Positions 17,008-25,600 of a DNA stretch of 64,000 nt are shown here, in pieces (the stretch's first letter is position 1; each line of letters begins with the position of its first letter). Position numbers and translations under genes: made by a program. The stretch is taken from the NCBI GenBank assembly GCA_024698505.1, contig JAILRE010000018.1, positions 1-64,000 on the forward strand, given 5' to 3'. The notes beneath the pieces are model-generated. The model saw nothing but the letters and a program-made list of their open reading frames with translations. It had not been told where the DNA came from and did no database searches. Source of the stretch: Clostridiales bacterium (GTDB lineage: Bacteria > Bacillota > Clostridia > Christensenellales > CAG-138).

Positions 17008-17562
17008 ATGAACGAAGTTATAGATAATGCTCAGCTTAAAATGCATAAAACCATTTCCGTTCTCAAGCGCGATCTCGGAGGCCTTCGCGCTGGCCGCGCG
17101 AATCCCCAGCTGCTTGAGAGGATAACCGTCGATTACTACGGCTCCGCTACCCCCATCAATCAGATCGGCAACATCAGTTCTCCGGAGCCCCGTCTGCTCG
17201 TCATCAATCTTTGGGATCCCAAAATGATCCCCGCTGTTGAGAAGGCGATCCAGAAGTCCGATCTCGGCATCAACCCCACAAACGACGGCAAGCTCATTCG
17301 TCTCGTTTTCCCCGAGCTCACCGAGGAACGCCGCCGCGATCTCGTCAAGACGATCAAAAAGAAAGCCGAGGAAGCCAAAGTTGCCATTCGTTCCATCCGC
17401 CGCGACGCGAACGAGAGCCTGAAGAAGCTCAAGAAGGACAGCGAGATCACCGAGGACGATCAGAAGGATCTTGAGTCGAAGGCTCAGGAGATCACCGACA
17501 ACTCCATCAAGGAGATCGACCGCATCGCTTCCGAGAAAGAGAAGGAGATCATGGAGTTTTGA
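17008..17562 (+). CDS. frr: Ribosome recycling factor
   Basis: This 184-aa RRF works with EF-G to split post-termination ribosomes. The family pattern is clear: N-terminal 'MHKTISVLKRDLGGLRAGRANPQLLERITVDYYGS', central beta domain 'PINQIGNISSPEPRLLVINLWDP', and C-terminal helices 'ERRRDLVKTIKKKAEEAKVAIRSIRRDAN'. Its length is typical. The SD 'aaggaggtaaataac' is strong. Its stop codon overlaps a TTG start of the following small ORF, suggesting coupling. Confidence 0.97.
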   Translation: MNEVIDNAQLKMHKTISVLKRDLGGLRAGRANPQLLERITVDYYGSATPINQIGNISSPEPRLLVINLWDPKMIPAVEKAIQKSDLGINPTNDGKLIRLVFPELTEERRRDLVKTIKKKAEEAKVAIRSIRRDANESLKKLKKDSEITEDDQKDLESKAQEITDNSIKEIDRIASEKEKEIMEF

Positions 17563-17756
17563 CGGACGTCCGCGGATTTGAACTTCAGCTCGCTGAGAAT
17601 ATACTGCGGGCTGAAGGTTATAACGTCGTCAGCCGCGAGGTACGCTCGAAGACGGGAGTGCCTGGCGGGGATGATAAAAGAGTAATAAGGGTACGCTTGG
17701 TCGAATCGGAAAAAACCGTTTACCTCGCGTACTCGATTTTTAAGACCAGGATTTAA
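17559..17756 (+). CDS. Small conserved-looking protein between frr and uppS, function unknown
   Basis: This 65-aa ORF begins with TTG overlapping the frr stop (TTGA), so translation would depend on terminating frr ribosomes. The product reads as a compact alpha/beta unit: helix 'FELQLAENILRAEGY', strand 'NVVSREVRS', a Gly-rich turn 'TGVPGGDDKR', then strands 'VIRVRLVE' and 'TVYLAYSIFKTRI'. Codon use matches the neighbouring genes, and the 30-nt gap to uppS argues for one operon. I do not recognise a named family. It could be a structured small protein involved in translation or envelope synthesis, but that is context only. Confidence 0.6.
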   Translation: MTDVRGFELQLAENILRAEGYNVVSREVRSKTGVPGGDDKRVIRVRLVESEKTVYLAYSIFKTRI

Positions 17757-17786
17757 GAAAAGCATTTCCTCACAGGAGACGGTCGT

Positions 17787-18533
17787 ATGAAGATTTATGA
17801 ACGATACACTGACGTGGAGCTTGCCGCAATGGGGCTTCCGGGAGAGATGCCTAAGCACGTCGCGATCATAATGGACGGCAACGGCAGATGGGCAAAGCAG
17901 AGGCTTATGCCCAGATCCTTCGGCCACAGGGCCGGCATGGAAGCGCTGCACGATATCGTCAGGGAAGCGCATTGCCTCGGCATCAAAGCGCTTACAGTTT
18001 ACGCCTTCTCCACGGAAAATTGGCAGAGGCCCGTTCAGGAGGTCAACGCGCTGTTCGGCCTTTTGACCGAGTACTTCGAGAAGGAGATCGACGAGCTTGA
18101 CGCGAACGGCGTCAGGATCGTAACGCTCGGGGATCTCGAGCCTTTTCCGCCGAAGGTCAAGGCTTGTATGCTGAGCGCGATCGAACGCACGAAAGACAAC
18201 GACGGCCTGCACTTTTGCATTGCCATCAATTACGGTTCGAGGGCTGAGATACTCCGCGCTGTCAGGAACATATCAAAGCTCGGACTCGACGAAAAGGACA
18301 TAACCGAGGAACTTGTTTCCGACAATCTCTACACGAGGGAACAGCCCGAGCTTGATCTTATAATCAGGACGGCGGGGGAGCAGAGGCTTTCGAATTTCCT
18401 GCTTTGGCAGGCGGCGTACGCCGAATTCGTTTTCACTGATGTCTGCTGGCCCGATTTCTCGATCGATGAATTCAGGAAGTGCATAGTTGAATACATGAAG
18501 CGCACCAGGCGCTTCGGAAAGGTAGTGGAATGA
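17787..18533 (+). CDS. uppS: Undecaprenyl diphosphate synthase (cis-prenyltransferase)
   Basis: This 248-aa enzyme condenses isopentenyl diphosphate onto farnesyl diphosphate to build the C55 lipid carrier for peptidoglycan. Signatures are 'HVAIIMDGNGRWAKQR' (catalytic Asp and phosphate-binding region, about residues 26-41), 'GHRAGMEAL', 'VYAFSTENWQRP' and 'DLIIRTAGEQRLSNFLLWQAAYAEFVF' near the C-terminus. The usual 'RTSGE' is 'RTAGE' here, a mild substitution. The SD 'aggagac' precedes the ATG at 17787. It is immediately followed by cdsA (1-nt gap). Confidence 0.97.
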   Translation: MKIYERYTDVELAAMGLPGEMPKHVAIIMDGNGRWAKQRLMPRSFGHRAGMEALHDIVREAHCLGIKALTVYAFSTENWQRPVQEVNALFGLLTEYFEKEIDELDANGVRIVTLGDLEPFPPKVKACMLSAIERTKDNDGLHFCIAINYGSRAEILRAVRNISKLGLDEKDITEELVSDNLYTREQPELDLIIRTAGEQRLSNFLLWQAAYAEFVFTDVCWPDFSIDEFRKCIVEYMKRTRRFGKVVE

Positions 18534-18534
18534 T

Positions 18535-19341
18535 ATGAGCGAGCTTGGCGTCCGGACCATAGTTGCTGTATTTCTTATCGGCCTGCTTGCGCTCGTCGTT
18601 ATATTCGGAGGTTGGGTGCAGGCATGCGTGCTCACGCTTTTCTCCGTGCTTGCTGTCATTGAGATGAGCAGGATGTTCAAGAAGAAGGAGATCGACATCT
18701 GCCTGCCGCCGCTTTTCCTCATGGCGGGCGCTCAGTATTTCCTTCTGTTCAAGCTTCCCGCATACCTTCCGATACTCTACGTCGTATGCTTTACCTACAT
18801 ACTTGCCGACAGGATCCTCAATAAGCACAGGAAGACCGAGGATGCGATCGCAACGATATTCGTTATGATCTATCCGCTCGCGCTTCTTCTCTGCTTCGGC
18901 TTCTTCGGGTTCGACAGGACCGACGTTTCAAGAGTCGCGCTCATGATGGTGTTTGCAGCTCCCTGTATGGCGGACAACAACGCCTATCTTTGGGGACGCA
19001 AATTCGGCAAGCACAAGCTTTGTCCTGCTATCAGCCCCAAAAAGACCGTTGAAGGCTATATTGCGGGTCTGATTGGCGGCCCGATGGGCGGCGTCCTCGT
19101 CTATTTCCTCCAGAAGATCTGGGGGCTCGACGTTCATTGGGGCTGGCTCGTCGGTCTCGGCTTCTTAGGCGGCGTGATCGGTCAATTCGGAGATCTGTTC
19201 GCCTCTACTTTCAAACGCTGGGCGGGGATAAAGGATTACGGTTCGATCTTTCCGGGCCACGGAGGCGTCATGGACAGACTTGACAGCGCCATGGTATTCG
19301 CGCCCGTCGTCGCCGCCTTCTTCCACTACGTTATTCGCTGA
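18535..19341 (+). CDS. cdsA: Phosphatidate cytidylyltransferase (CDP-diglyceride synthase)
   Basis: This 268-aa multi-pass membrane enzyme makes CDP-diacylglycerol from phosphatidic acid and CTP. About seven hydrophobic helices are visible. The C-terminal signature 'STFKRWAGIKDYGSIFPGHG' followed by 'GVMDRLDS' contains the family's conserved Lys/Asp/Gly pattern. It lies one base after uppS and five bases before dxr, so it is part of the operon. Confidence 0.96.
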   Translation: MSELGVRTIVAVFLIGLLALVVIFGGWVQACVLTLFSVLAVIEMSRMFKKKEIDICLPPLFLMAGAQYFLLFKLPAYLPILYVVCFTYILADRILNKHRKTEDAIATIFVMIYPLALLLCFGFFGFDRTDVSRVALMMVFAAPCMADNNAYLWGRKFGKHKLCPAISPKKTVEGYIAGLIGGPMGGVLVYFLQKIWGLDVHWGWLVGLGFLGGVIGQFGDLFASTFKRWAGIKDYGSIFPGHGGVMDRLDSAMVFAPVVAAFFHYVIR

Positions 19342-19346
19342 TAATT

Positions 19347-20492
19347 ATGAAAAGAGCTGCAGTATTCGGATCCACCGGTTCAATAGGCAAACAAACACTT
19401 TCCGTATGCAGGGAGCATCCGGACGAGTTTTCCGTTTACGCGCTCGTTTTCGGTCATAATATTGAAGAAGGCACTGATCAGATATTAGAATTCGATCCCG
19501 CCGTGATCGGCGTTTACGACGAGGCTTGCGCTAAGGAGATCGGAGCTCGGTTCCCCGGCAGGAACGTCGTTTCCGGATCGGCTGTCAACGAGCTTGCTGC
19601 GCTTCCCGAGGTCGACACAGTCGTTAACGGCGTAAGCGGATTCAGCGGTACTTTCCCGCTTATCAAGGCGCTTGACGCCGGTAAGACCGTCGCCCTTGCA
19701 AATAAGGAGAGCGTAGTCTGCGCGGGCGGGCTTGTCCGCGCGGCCATGCAAAAGGGCGGCGGAAAGATACTACCCGTGGACAGCGAGCAGAGCGCCGTAT
19801 TTCAGGCCCTTTCTGCCGGCCGCAGGGAGGACGTAAGATCGATCATACTCACGGCTTCGGGAGGATCGTTCAGGTCTTTGCCTTATGAAGAGCTGGAGAA
19901 GGTCACGCCAGAGATGGCAATGAAGCACCCTAATTGGAGCATGGGACGAAAAATAACCATCGATTCGTCTACACTCTTCAATAAGGGATTGGAAGTCATG
20001 GAGGCGGCGTTCCTGTTCGACGCTTCCGCAGATGAGATAAAGGTGCTCGTCCATCCGCAGTCCATAGTGCATTCTATGGTCGAGTACAAGGATAATTCCA
20101 TAATCGCTCAGCTGAGCGTCCCCGATATGAGGCTCGCTATACAGTATGCGATGACCTATCCCGAAAGGATAGATTGTCCTGCGAAGCAGCTCGATCTTAC
20201 CATGCTTTCGGGGCTGACTTTCGAGGAACCGGATACCGTAAGGTTCCCCGCTCTGCCCATGGCTTACGAGGCTTTGAAGGCCGGAGGCTCGCTTCCCGTG
20301 GCCTATAACTCGGGCAACGAGGCTGCGGTTGAGAGATTCATCAAGGGCGAGCTTCTGTTTACCGAGATCCCCGAGTGCGTCGCGTACGCGATGGAAAGGA
20401 TCGAGCGTGTCGATATTAACGACATGGAAACGCTCCTTCACTGCGATAAAGAGGCGCGCCGTATGGCGTATGAATTTGCTGTTAAGAGGTAA
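19347..20492 (+). CDS. dxr: 1-deoxy-D-xylulose 5-phosphate reductoisomerase
   Basis: This 381-aa NADPH-dependent enzyme of the MEP isoprenoid pathway converts DXP to 2-C-methyl-D-erythritol 4-phosphate. The N-terminal 'FGSTGSIGKQTL' is the NADPH-binding loop. 'LANKESVVCAG' and 'PVDSEQSAVFQAL' carry the metal-binding Asp and Glu. 'LTASGGSFR', 'HPNWSMGRKITIDSSTLFNKGLE' and 'HPQSIVHSMVEY' are standard active-site segments. Its length fits the family. There is no strong SD, so coupling to cdsA is likely. It supplies isoprenoid precursors used by uppS two genes upstream. Confidence 0.97.
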   Translation: MKRAAVFGSTGSIGKQTLSVCREHPDEFSVYALVFGHNIEEGTDQILEFDPAVIGVYDEACAKEIGARFPGRNVVSGSAVNELAALPEVDTVVNGVSGFSGTFPLIKALDAGKTVALANKESVVCAGGLVRAAMQKGGGKILPVDSEQSAVFQALSAGRREDVRSIILTASGGSFRSLPYEELEKVTPEMAMKHPNWSMGRKITIDSSTLFNKGLEVMEAAFLFDASADEIKVLVHPQSIVHSMVEYKDNSIIAQLSVPDMRLAIQYAMTYPERIDCPAKQLDLTMLSGLTFEEPDTVRFPALPMAYEALKAGGSLPVAYNSGNEAAVERFIKGELLFTEIPECVAYAMERIERVDINDMETLLHCDKEARRMAYEFAVKR

Positions 20493-20493
20493 T

Positions 20494-21591
20494 ATGTCCG
20501 GAGTATTTTACTTTATTGTTTCGCTTCTCGTGCTTGCGCTCATGATATTCATCCATGAGCTCGGTCACTATACCGCGGGCAGGATATTGGGATTCAAGAT
20601 ACTCGATTTCTCAATAGGCTTCGGCCCCGCGCTTTTCCAGTTCAAAAAGAAGGATATCAATTACGCCCTCAGGGCTATCCCGCTCGGCGGCGCATGCCGC
20701 TTTTACGGCGAGGAGGACGAACCCATCGACGCAGTGTCTTTCAATTCGCAGAAGCCGTTGAAGCGTCTTATAGTCATATTCGCGGGCCCGTTGATGAACT
20801 TCGTTCTTGCCTACGTTCTGGCCGTCGTGATGCTTCTTTGCTACGGCGATCAGAAGGTCGACAAGTATGCTAACGGCGACTATGCGATAGTAATAAACGC
20901 CGTCTCCGAAGACAGCCCCGCCGAGAGAGCCGGCCTCATGGAGGGGGATATCATTATCTCCGTCGGAGGGAACGACATTTCCGGCGAGCCTCATGAGTAC
21001 GAGGATAAGATCGAAATAGTATCAAAAAGCATAGACGAAGCTCCCGCGGAGGGCGTTGCCCTAATCGTTCTTCGGGACGGGGTGCAGAAGGAGATATTCG
21101 TTTCAGATATCTTCAACGAAAAGGCGGATAAGAACCTCGTCGGCATAACCATGGGCGCTTATCGCAGATTCGTGCGGCGCGGCTTCTTCAGCGCGTTCGG
21201 CGGCGGTTTCGAGCTTATGGGCGATATAGTCAAATCGACCTTCACCGCTATCGCGAACGGCTTCAAAAACGGCTTTAACCAGGGCGACGTTTCGGGCGTC
21301 GTCGGAACGGTCGTCATCACCATGAAGATGGCCTCGATGGGCTTCTACAATCTGCTCTTCGTAATGATAATCATTTCGATGAGCTTGGGTATTATGAACC
21401 TTCTGCCGATACTTCCTCTGGACGGCGGGCATCTGCTTTTCGATTTCATCGAATTGGTTTTCGGCAAACCCGTACCGAGGAAACTGCAGAGCATTCTGAG
21501 CGTTATAGGTATCTTCCTGCTGATAGTGCTGATGATCTACGCTACCGTCAGCGATATTCGCGGACTCTTCAACGGCATGTTCAACTGGTGA
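20494..21591 (+). CDS. rseP: Site-2 intramembrane zinc metalloprotease RseP/RasP
   Basis: This 365-aa membrane protease cleaves TM segments of anti-sigma factors and leftover signal peptides. The zinc motif 'IHELGH' (about residues 19-24) lies in the first TM helix and the third ligand in 'LPLDGGH' near the C-terminus. A single PDZ domain lies between ('SPAERAGLMEGDIIISVGGNDI'). I chose the ATG at 20494, with 'aagaggt' upstream, giving an N-terminal TM helix. The track start at 20329 lies inside dxr. The order dxr-rseP is conserved in Firmicutes. Confidence 0.95.
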   Translation: MSGVFYFIVSLLVLALMIFIHELGHYTAGRILGFKILDFSIGFGPALFQFKKKDINYALRAIPLGGACRFYGEEDEPIDAVSFNSQKPLKRLIVIFAGPLMNFVLAYVLAVVMLLCYGDQKVDKYANGDYAIVINAVSEDSPAERAGLMEGDIIISVGGNDISGEPHEYEDKIEIVSKSIDEAPAEGVALIVLRDGVQKEIFVSDIFNEKADKNLVGITMGAYRRFVRRGFFSAFGGGFELMGDIVKSTFTAIANGFKNGFNQGDVSGVVGTVVITMKMASMGFYNLLFVMIIISMSLGIMNLLPILPLDGGHLLFDFIELVFGKPVPRKLQSILSVIGIFLLIVLMIYATVSDIRGLFNGMFNW

Positions 21592-21616
21592 CGAATCGAA
21601 AGGCTGGAGGAAAAAC

Positions 21617-22660
21617 ATGGCTTCCAAAAGAATGATGATCGGAAATACGGCTGTCGGAGGCGGTGCTCCCGTCACGATACAATCCATGACGAATACCGAT
21701 ACCAGGGACGCCGTCCGTACGACGGAACAGATACTCTCCCTTGAAAACGCGGGCTGTGAAATAGTTCGTTTCTCCGTATATGACGAGGATTGCGCAGCGT
21801 CCATTCCGTACATCAAGGCGCATACGCATATCCCGCTCGTTGCCGATATCCATTTCGATCACAGGCTTGCGATCGCAGCTATCGAAAACGGCATCGATAA
21901 GGTCAGGATAAATCCCGGCAATATCGGCTCGGAGCAGAAGGTGCGGGAGCTCGTTGCCGCCGCCAAGGACAGGAATATCCCTATCAGGATAGGCGTCAAC
22001 GGCGGTTCTTTGGAGAAGGATATCCTCAGAAAGTACGGCGTTACTCCCGAGGGAATGCTTGAAAGCGCGCTGTCTCACGTCGCCATTCTTGAAAAATGCG
22101 GCTTCTATGACATTGTTATTTCCATGAAAGCTTCCACCGTTCAAAAGACGGTCCAGGCGAACAGGCTTGCAAGCAAGAGGACGCCTTATCCTCTTCACCT
22201 CGGCGTGACCGAGGCTGGCATGGGGGAGGCGGCCATGGTGAAATCCTCCATAGGCATAGGCTCACTTCTTCTTGACGGCATAGGCGATACCATTAGGGTC
22301 TCCCTTACGGGCGATCCTGTAAGGGAAGTATATGCCGCCAAAAGGATACTCGCCGCCGTCGGCCTCCGATCGGAAGGCGTCGAGGTCGTCAGCTGCCCCA
22401 CGTGCGGCAGGACGAGAGTAGATCTTGCGAGCATCGTAAAGAAGGTAGAGGAGTCCCTTCCAGAAACGGATAAGTCGCTCAGGATCGCCGTTATGGGCTG
22501 CGCCGTAAACGGCCCGGGCGAGGCAAGGGAAGCTGATATCGGCATAGCTTTCGGAAGCAAAAACGCCGTAGTTTTCAAAAAAGGCGAGCTTTGCTATTCG
22601 GACAAGCTTCCCGAGGTTGTGGACAGGTTTATTTCGGACGTTAAATCGGAGCTTCAATGA
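21617..22660 (+). CDS. ispG: 4-hydroxy-3-methylbut-2-enyl diphosphate synthase
   Basis: This 347-aa iron-sulfur enzyme of the MEP pathway reductively opens the cyclic diphosphate MEcPP to HMBPP. The C-terminal domain has the three Cys ligands of the [4Fe-4S] cluster: 'CPTCGRTRVDL' (about residues 260-270) and 'GCAVNGPGEARE' (about 295). The N-terminal TIM barrel starts 'VTIQSMTNTDTRD'. The SD 'ggaggaaaaac' precedes the ATG. Its stop overlaps the polC start (ATGA). Confidence 0.97.
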   Translation: MASKRMMIGNTAVGGGAPVTIQSMTNTDTRDAVRTTEQILSLENAGCEIVRFSVYDEDCAASIPYIKAHTHIPLVADIHFDHRLAIAAIENGIDKVRINPGNIGSEQKVRELVAAAKDRNIPIRIGVNGGSLEKDILRKYGVTPEGMLESALSHVAILEKCGFYDIVISMKASTVQKTVQANRLASKRTPYPLHLGVTEAGMGEAAMVKSSIGIGSLLLDGIGDTIRVSLTGDPVREVYAAKRILAAVGLRSEGVEVVSCPTCGRTRVDLASIVKKVEESLPETDKSLRIAVMGCAVNGPGEAREADIGIAFGSKNAVVFKKGELCYSDKLPEVVDRFISDVKSELQ

Positions 22661-25600
22661 GCGAACAGGAATACATCAACATCGGCAATAAGCTTCTGAA
22701 GAATTCGGCTTTCTCCATTACGCACGCATCGAGGTCGTCTTCTACAGGCGCTTTTCATATCTGCCTTAAAGCGGAGAAGATACTGATGCCCTTCGAGATA
22801 GAGGCCATCAAGCGCTTCATCTGCGATAAGCTTTTGACAAACAACGTCTCTTTCGAGATCGACTTCAAGGAAGCCGTGGACGGGCTGTCCGATATGCGGG
22901 AAGACGACGTCGCGGATCTTTTCAGGGAGATCTGGAGCCGTATCTCTCCCGAGATTTTTCCCGTGCTCGCAAATTCTCTTATCGACGTTTCAAGGGACGA
23001 GGACGGCACGGTATTTATCGTAAGGTCTTCTCCTGAGCTTATCAAAGCCATCGATGCGGAAAGCGTCTCAAAGATCAAAACCGAGGCCGCCAATAACTGG
23101 GACTGGCATTTCGGAATAAAGCTCGTCGGCGATCAGGATCTTAACGATATCAAAAGCTATGACGTTTCGCCTTACGTAGTCAGGGAACGCGTTTCCACCG
23201 CCGATATCGGTTCAGCAGAGCCCGCCCCCACAAAGCGAAAGAAGCCTTCCGCCAAGGCTGCCGTCGATCCGAAGGATATCGTCCTCGGCAAGGAAATAGT
23301 CCGCCGCGAGATCACGCCTATGAGCGATTTCTCCGAGACTACCGGCAGCGCCATAGCGAAGGGCGCTATAATCGGTTACGAGGTATCGGAAACGAGGGAC
23401 AAGTCCAGATCCATATTCAAGATCGACTTTTCCGACAAGACCAATTCGCTCTCTGCCAAATTCTTCACAGAGCCCGACAAGGCCGGTTCCATCGAATCCC
23501 TGCTCAAGGAGATCAAGGATAAGGGCGATGAGATCATAGTTCGCGGCAGTTATAAGTACGATTCCTATTCCCGCGATTACATACTGATGGCGAACGACGT
23601 CAACAGATGCGCCCGCGAAAAACGCATCGACGACGCTCCCGATGGCGAAAAACGCGTGGAGCTTCATCTGCATACGCAGTCATCGACCATGGATGCTCTT
23701 ACGAAGGTGTCCGACGTCGTCAACACGGCTTTCAAGTGGGGCCACAGGGCCGTCGCCATCACGGATCACGGCGTAGTTCATTCGCTTCCCGAAGCGATGA
23801 AGATCTATAAGGATATCAAAAAGACCGCCCGCGCCAATGGCGTCGATCCCGATTTCAAGGTCATATTCGGCTGCGAAGGCTATCTTGTAAGCGACTCAAC
23901 GATCCACAGCATAGACGAGCGTCCCTATACCGCTGTCGCCGTTACCGCGGCCTATTCCGCTGCGGGTACCGCGGTTTATGAGATCCGCGCCGTCAAGTTC
24001 GATCATGAAGGTACCGTGATCGGCGAATTCGGTTCCGTGACCGATCCCGGCGCATCCCTGCCCAAATGGGCTGCGGAAAAATGCGGCATTGACGAGGATG
24101 AATTCAAAAACGCTCCCGAGGCGATCAAAGTCGTCGGCGACTTCGTTTCGTTCGCTGAGGGTTCCGTGATCGTTGCCTATAACGATACCGTAATAAACGG
24201 GCTTTCTTCCGTGCTCGCTTCGGAGGACATATTGCCCTTCGAATACGTCGATATCAATAAGCTCGAGCTCAATATGCACCTTAATATCAAGGATTACAGC
24301 ATGGAGAGCGGCTGCGCGCCGATAAGCGGCAGATACGAAGCTCTTCCCGAGATCCCCGCAAAGGACAGCGTCCGCGCTTTGAAGGAGCTTGCGGCAGGGC
24401 TTATCGCCGAGCTCAAGCAGAACGGCGGCACGGAGATCCCCTATTGGGACAGACGAGAGCCCGATTATACGAAGCTTCAGCGTTACCATATCATACTGCT
24501 CGCCGCGAGCCACGAGGGCCTTAAGAACCTCTACAAGCTCGTTTCCTATTCGCATCTGCAGTATTATCACAAGCGTCCCTGCATCCCCAGAAGCCTTCTG
24601 AACATGCTGAGGAACGGCATACTGCTCGGCTCCGCCTGCGAGGCGGGAGAGCTTTACAGGGCTGTTTCCAGAGGACTCCCCGCAGAGGAACAGAAGCGCA
24701 TCGCCAAGTGGTATGATTACCTTGAGATACAGCCGCTTGACAATAACATGTTCATGACCGCTTCGGACGAACTCAACGTATCCGTCGACGATCTTAAGAA
24801 CTTCAACAGGCGCATAGTCGAGCTCGGCGACGAGCTGGGCAAGCTTACCGTTGCCACGTGCGACGTGCATTTCCTGGAGCCGGACGACGCGATCTTCCGT
24901 TCCATACTCCTTCATTCTCAGGGCTACAGGGACGCAGTCAGGATGACTCCGCTCTATTTCAGAACGACCAAGGAGATGCTTGACGAGTTTTCCTATCTCG
25001 GTGAGGAAAGGGCGAGGGAGGTAGTAATTACAAATCCCAATATCATCGCCGATATGTGCGGCGAGCAGCTGCATCCCTTCCTTGACGAGAAATTCACCTA
25101 TTCGCCCGAGCTTCCCAACGCCAAGGAGATCCTCGAGAGCATGACAATGAACGAGGCGCACAGGCGTTACGGCGATCCGCTTCCCGAGATAGTCCAAAAA
25201 AGGCTCGACAAAGAGCTTGCTTCCATAGTCGGCAACGGTTATTCTTCGCTCTACATGGTCGCGCAGAAGCTCGTTTCCAAATCCCTGGGCGACGGATATC
25301 TCGTAGGCTCAAGGGGTTCCGTCGGATCGTCTTTCGTTGCGACCATGCTTGGCATAACGGAGGTCAACGCGCTTCCTCCGCATTACCTCTGCCCCAACTG
25401 CAAATACAGCGAGTTCAAGACCGACGTCCATTCAAGATGCGGCATCGACCTTCCCGATAAGGATTGCCCCGTCTGCGGAACAAAGCTCCGAAAGGAGGGC
25501 TACGATATCCCGTTCGAGGTGTTCCTCGGCTTCAAGGGCGATAAGACTCCCGATATCGATCTGAATTTCTCGGGCGATTACCAGCCCGTCGCGCACAGAT

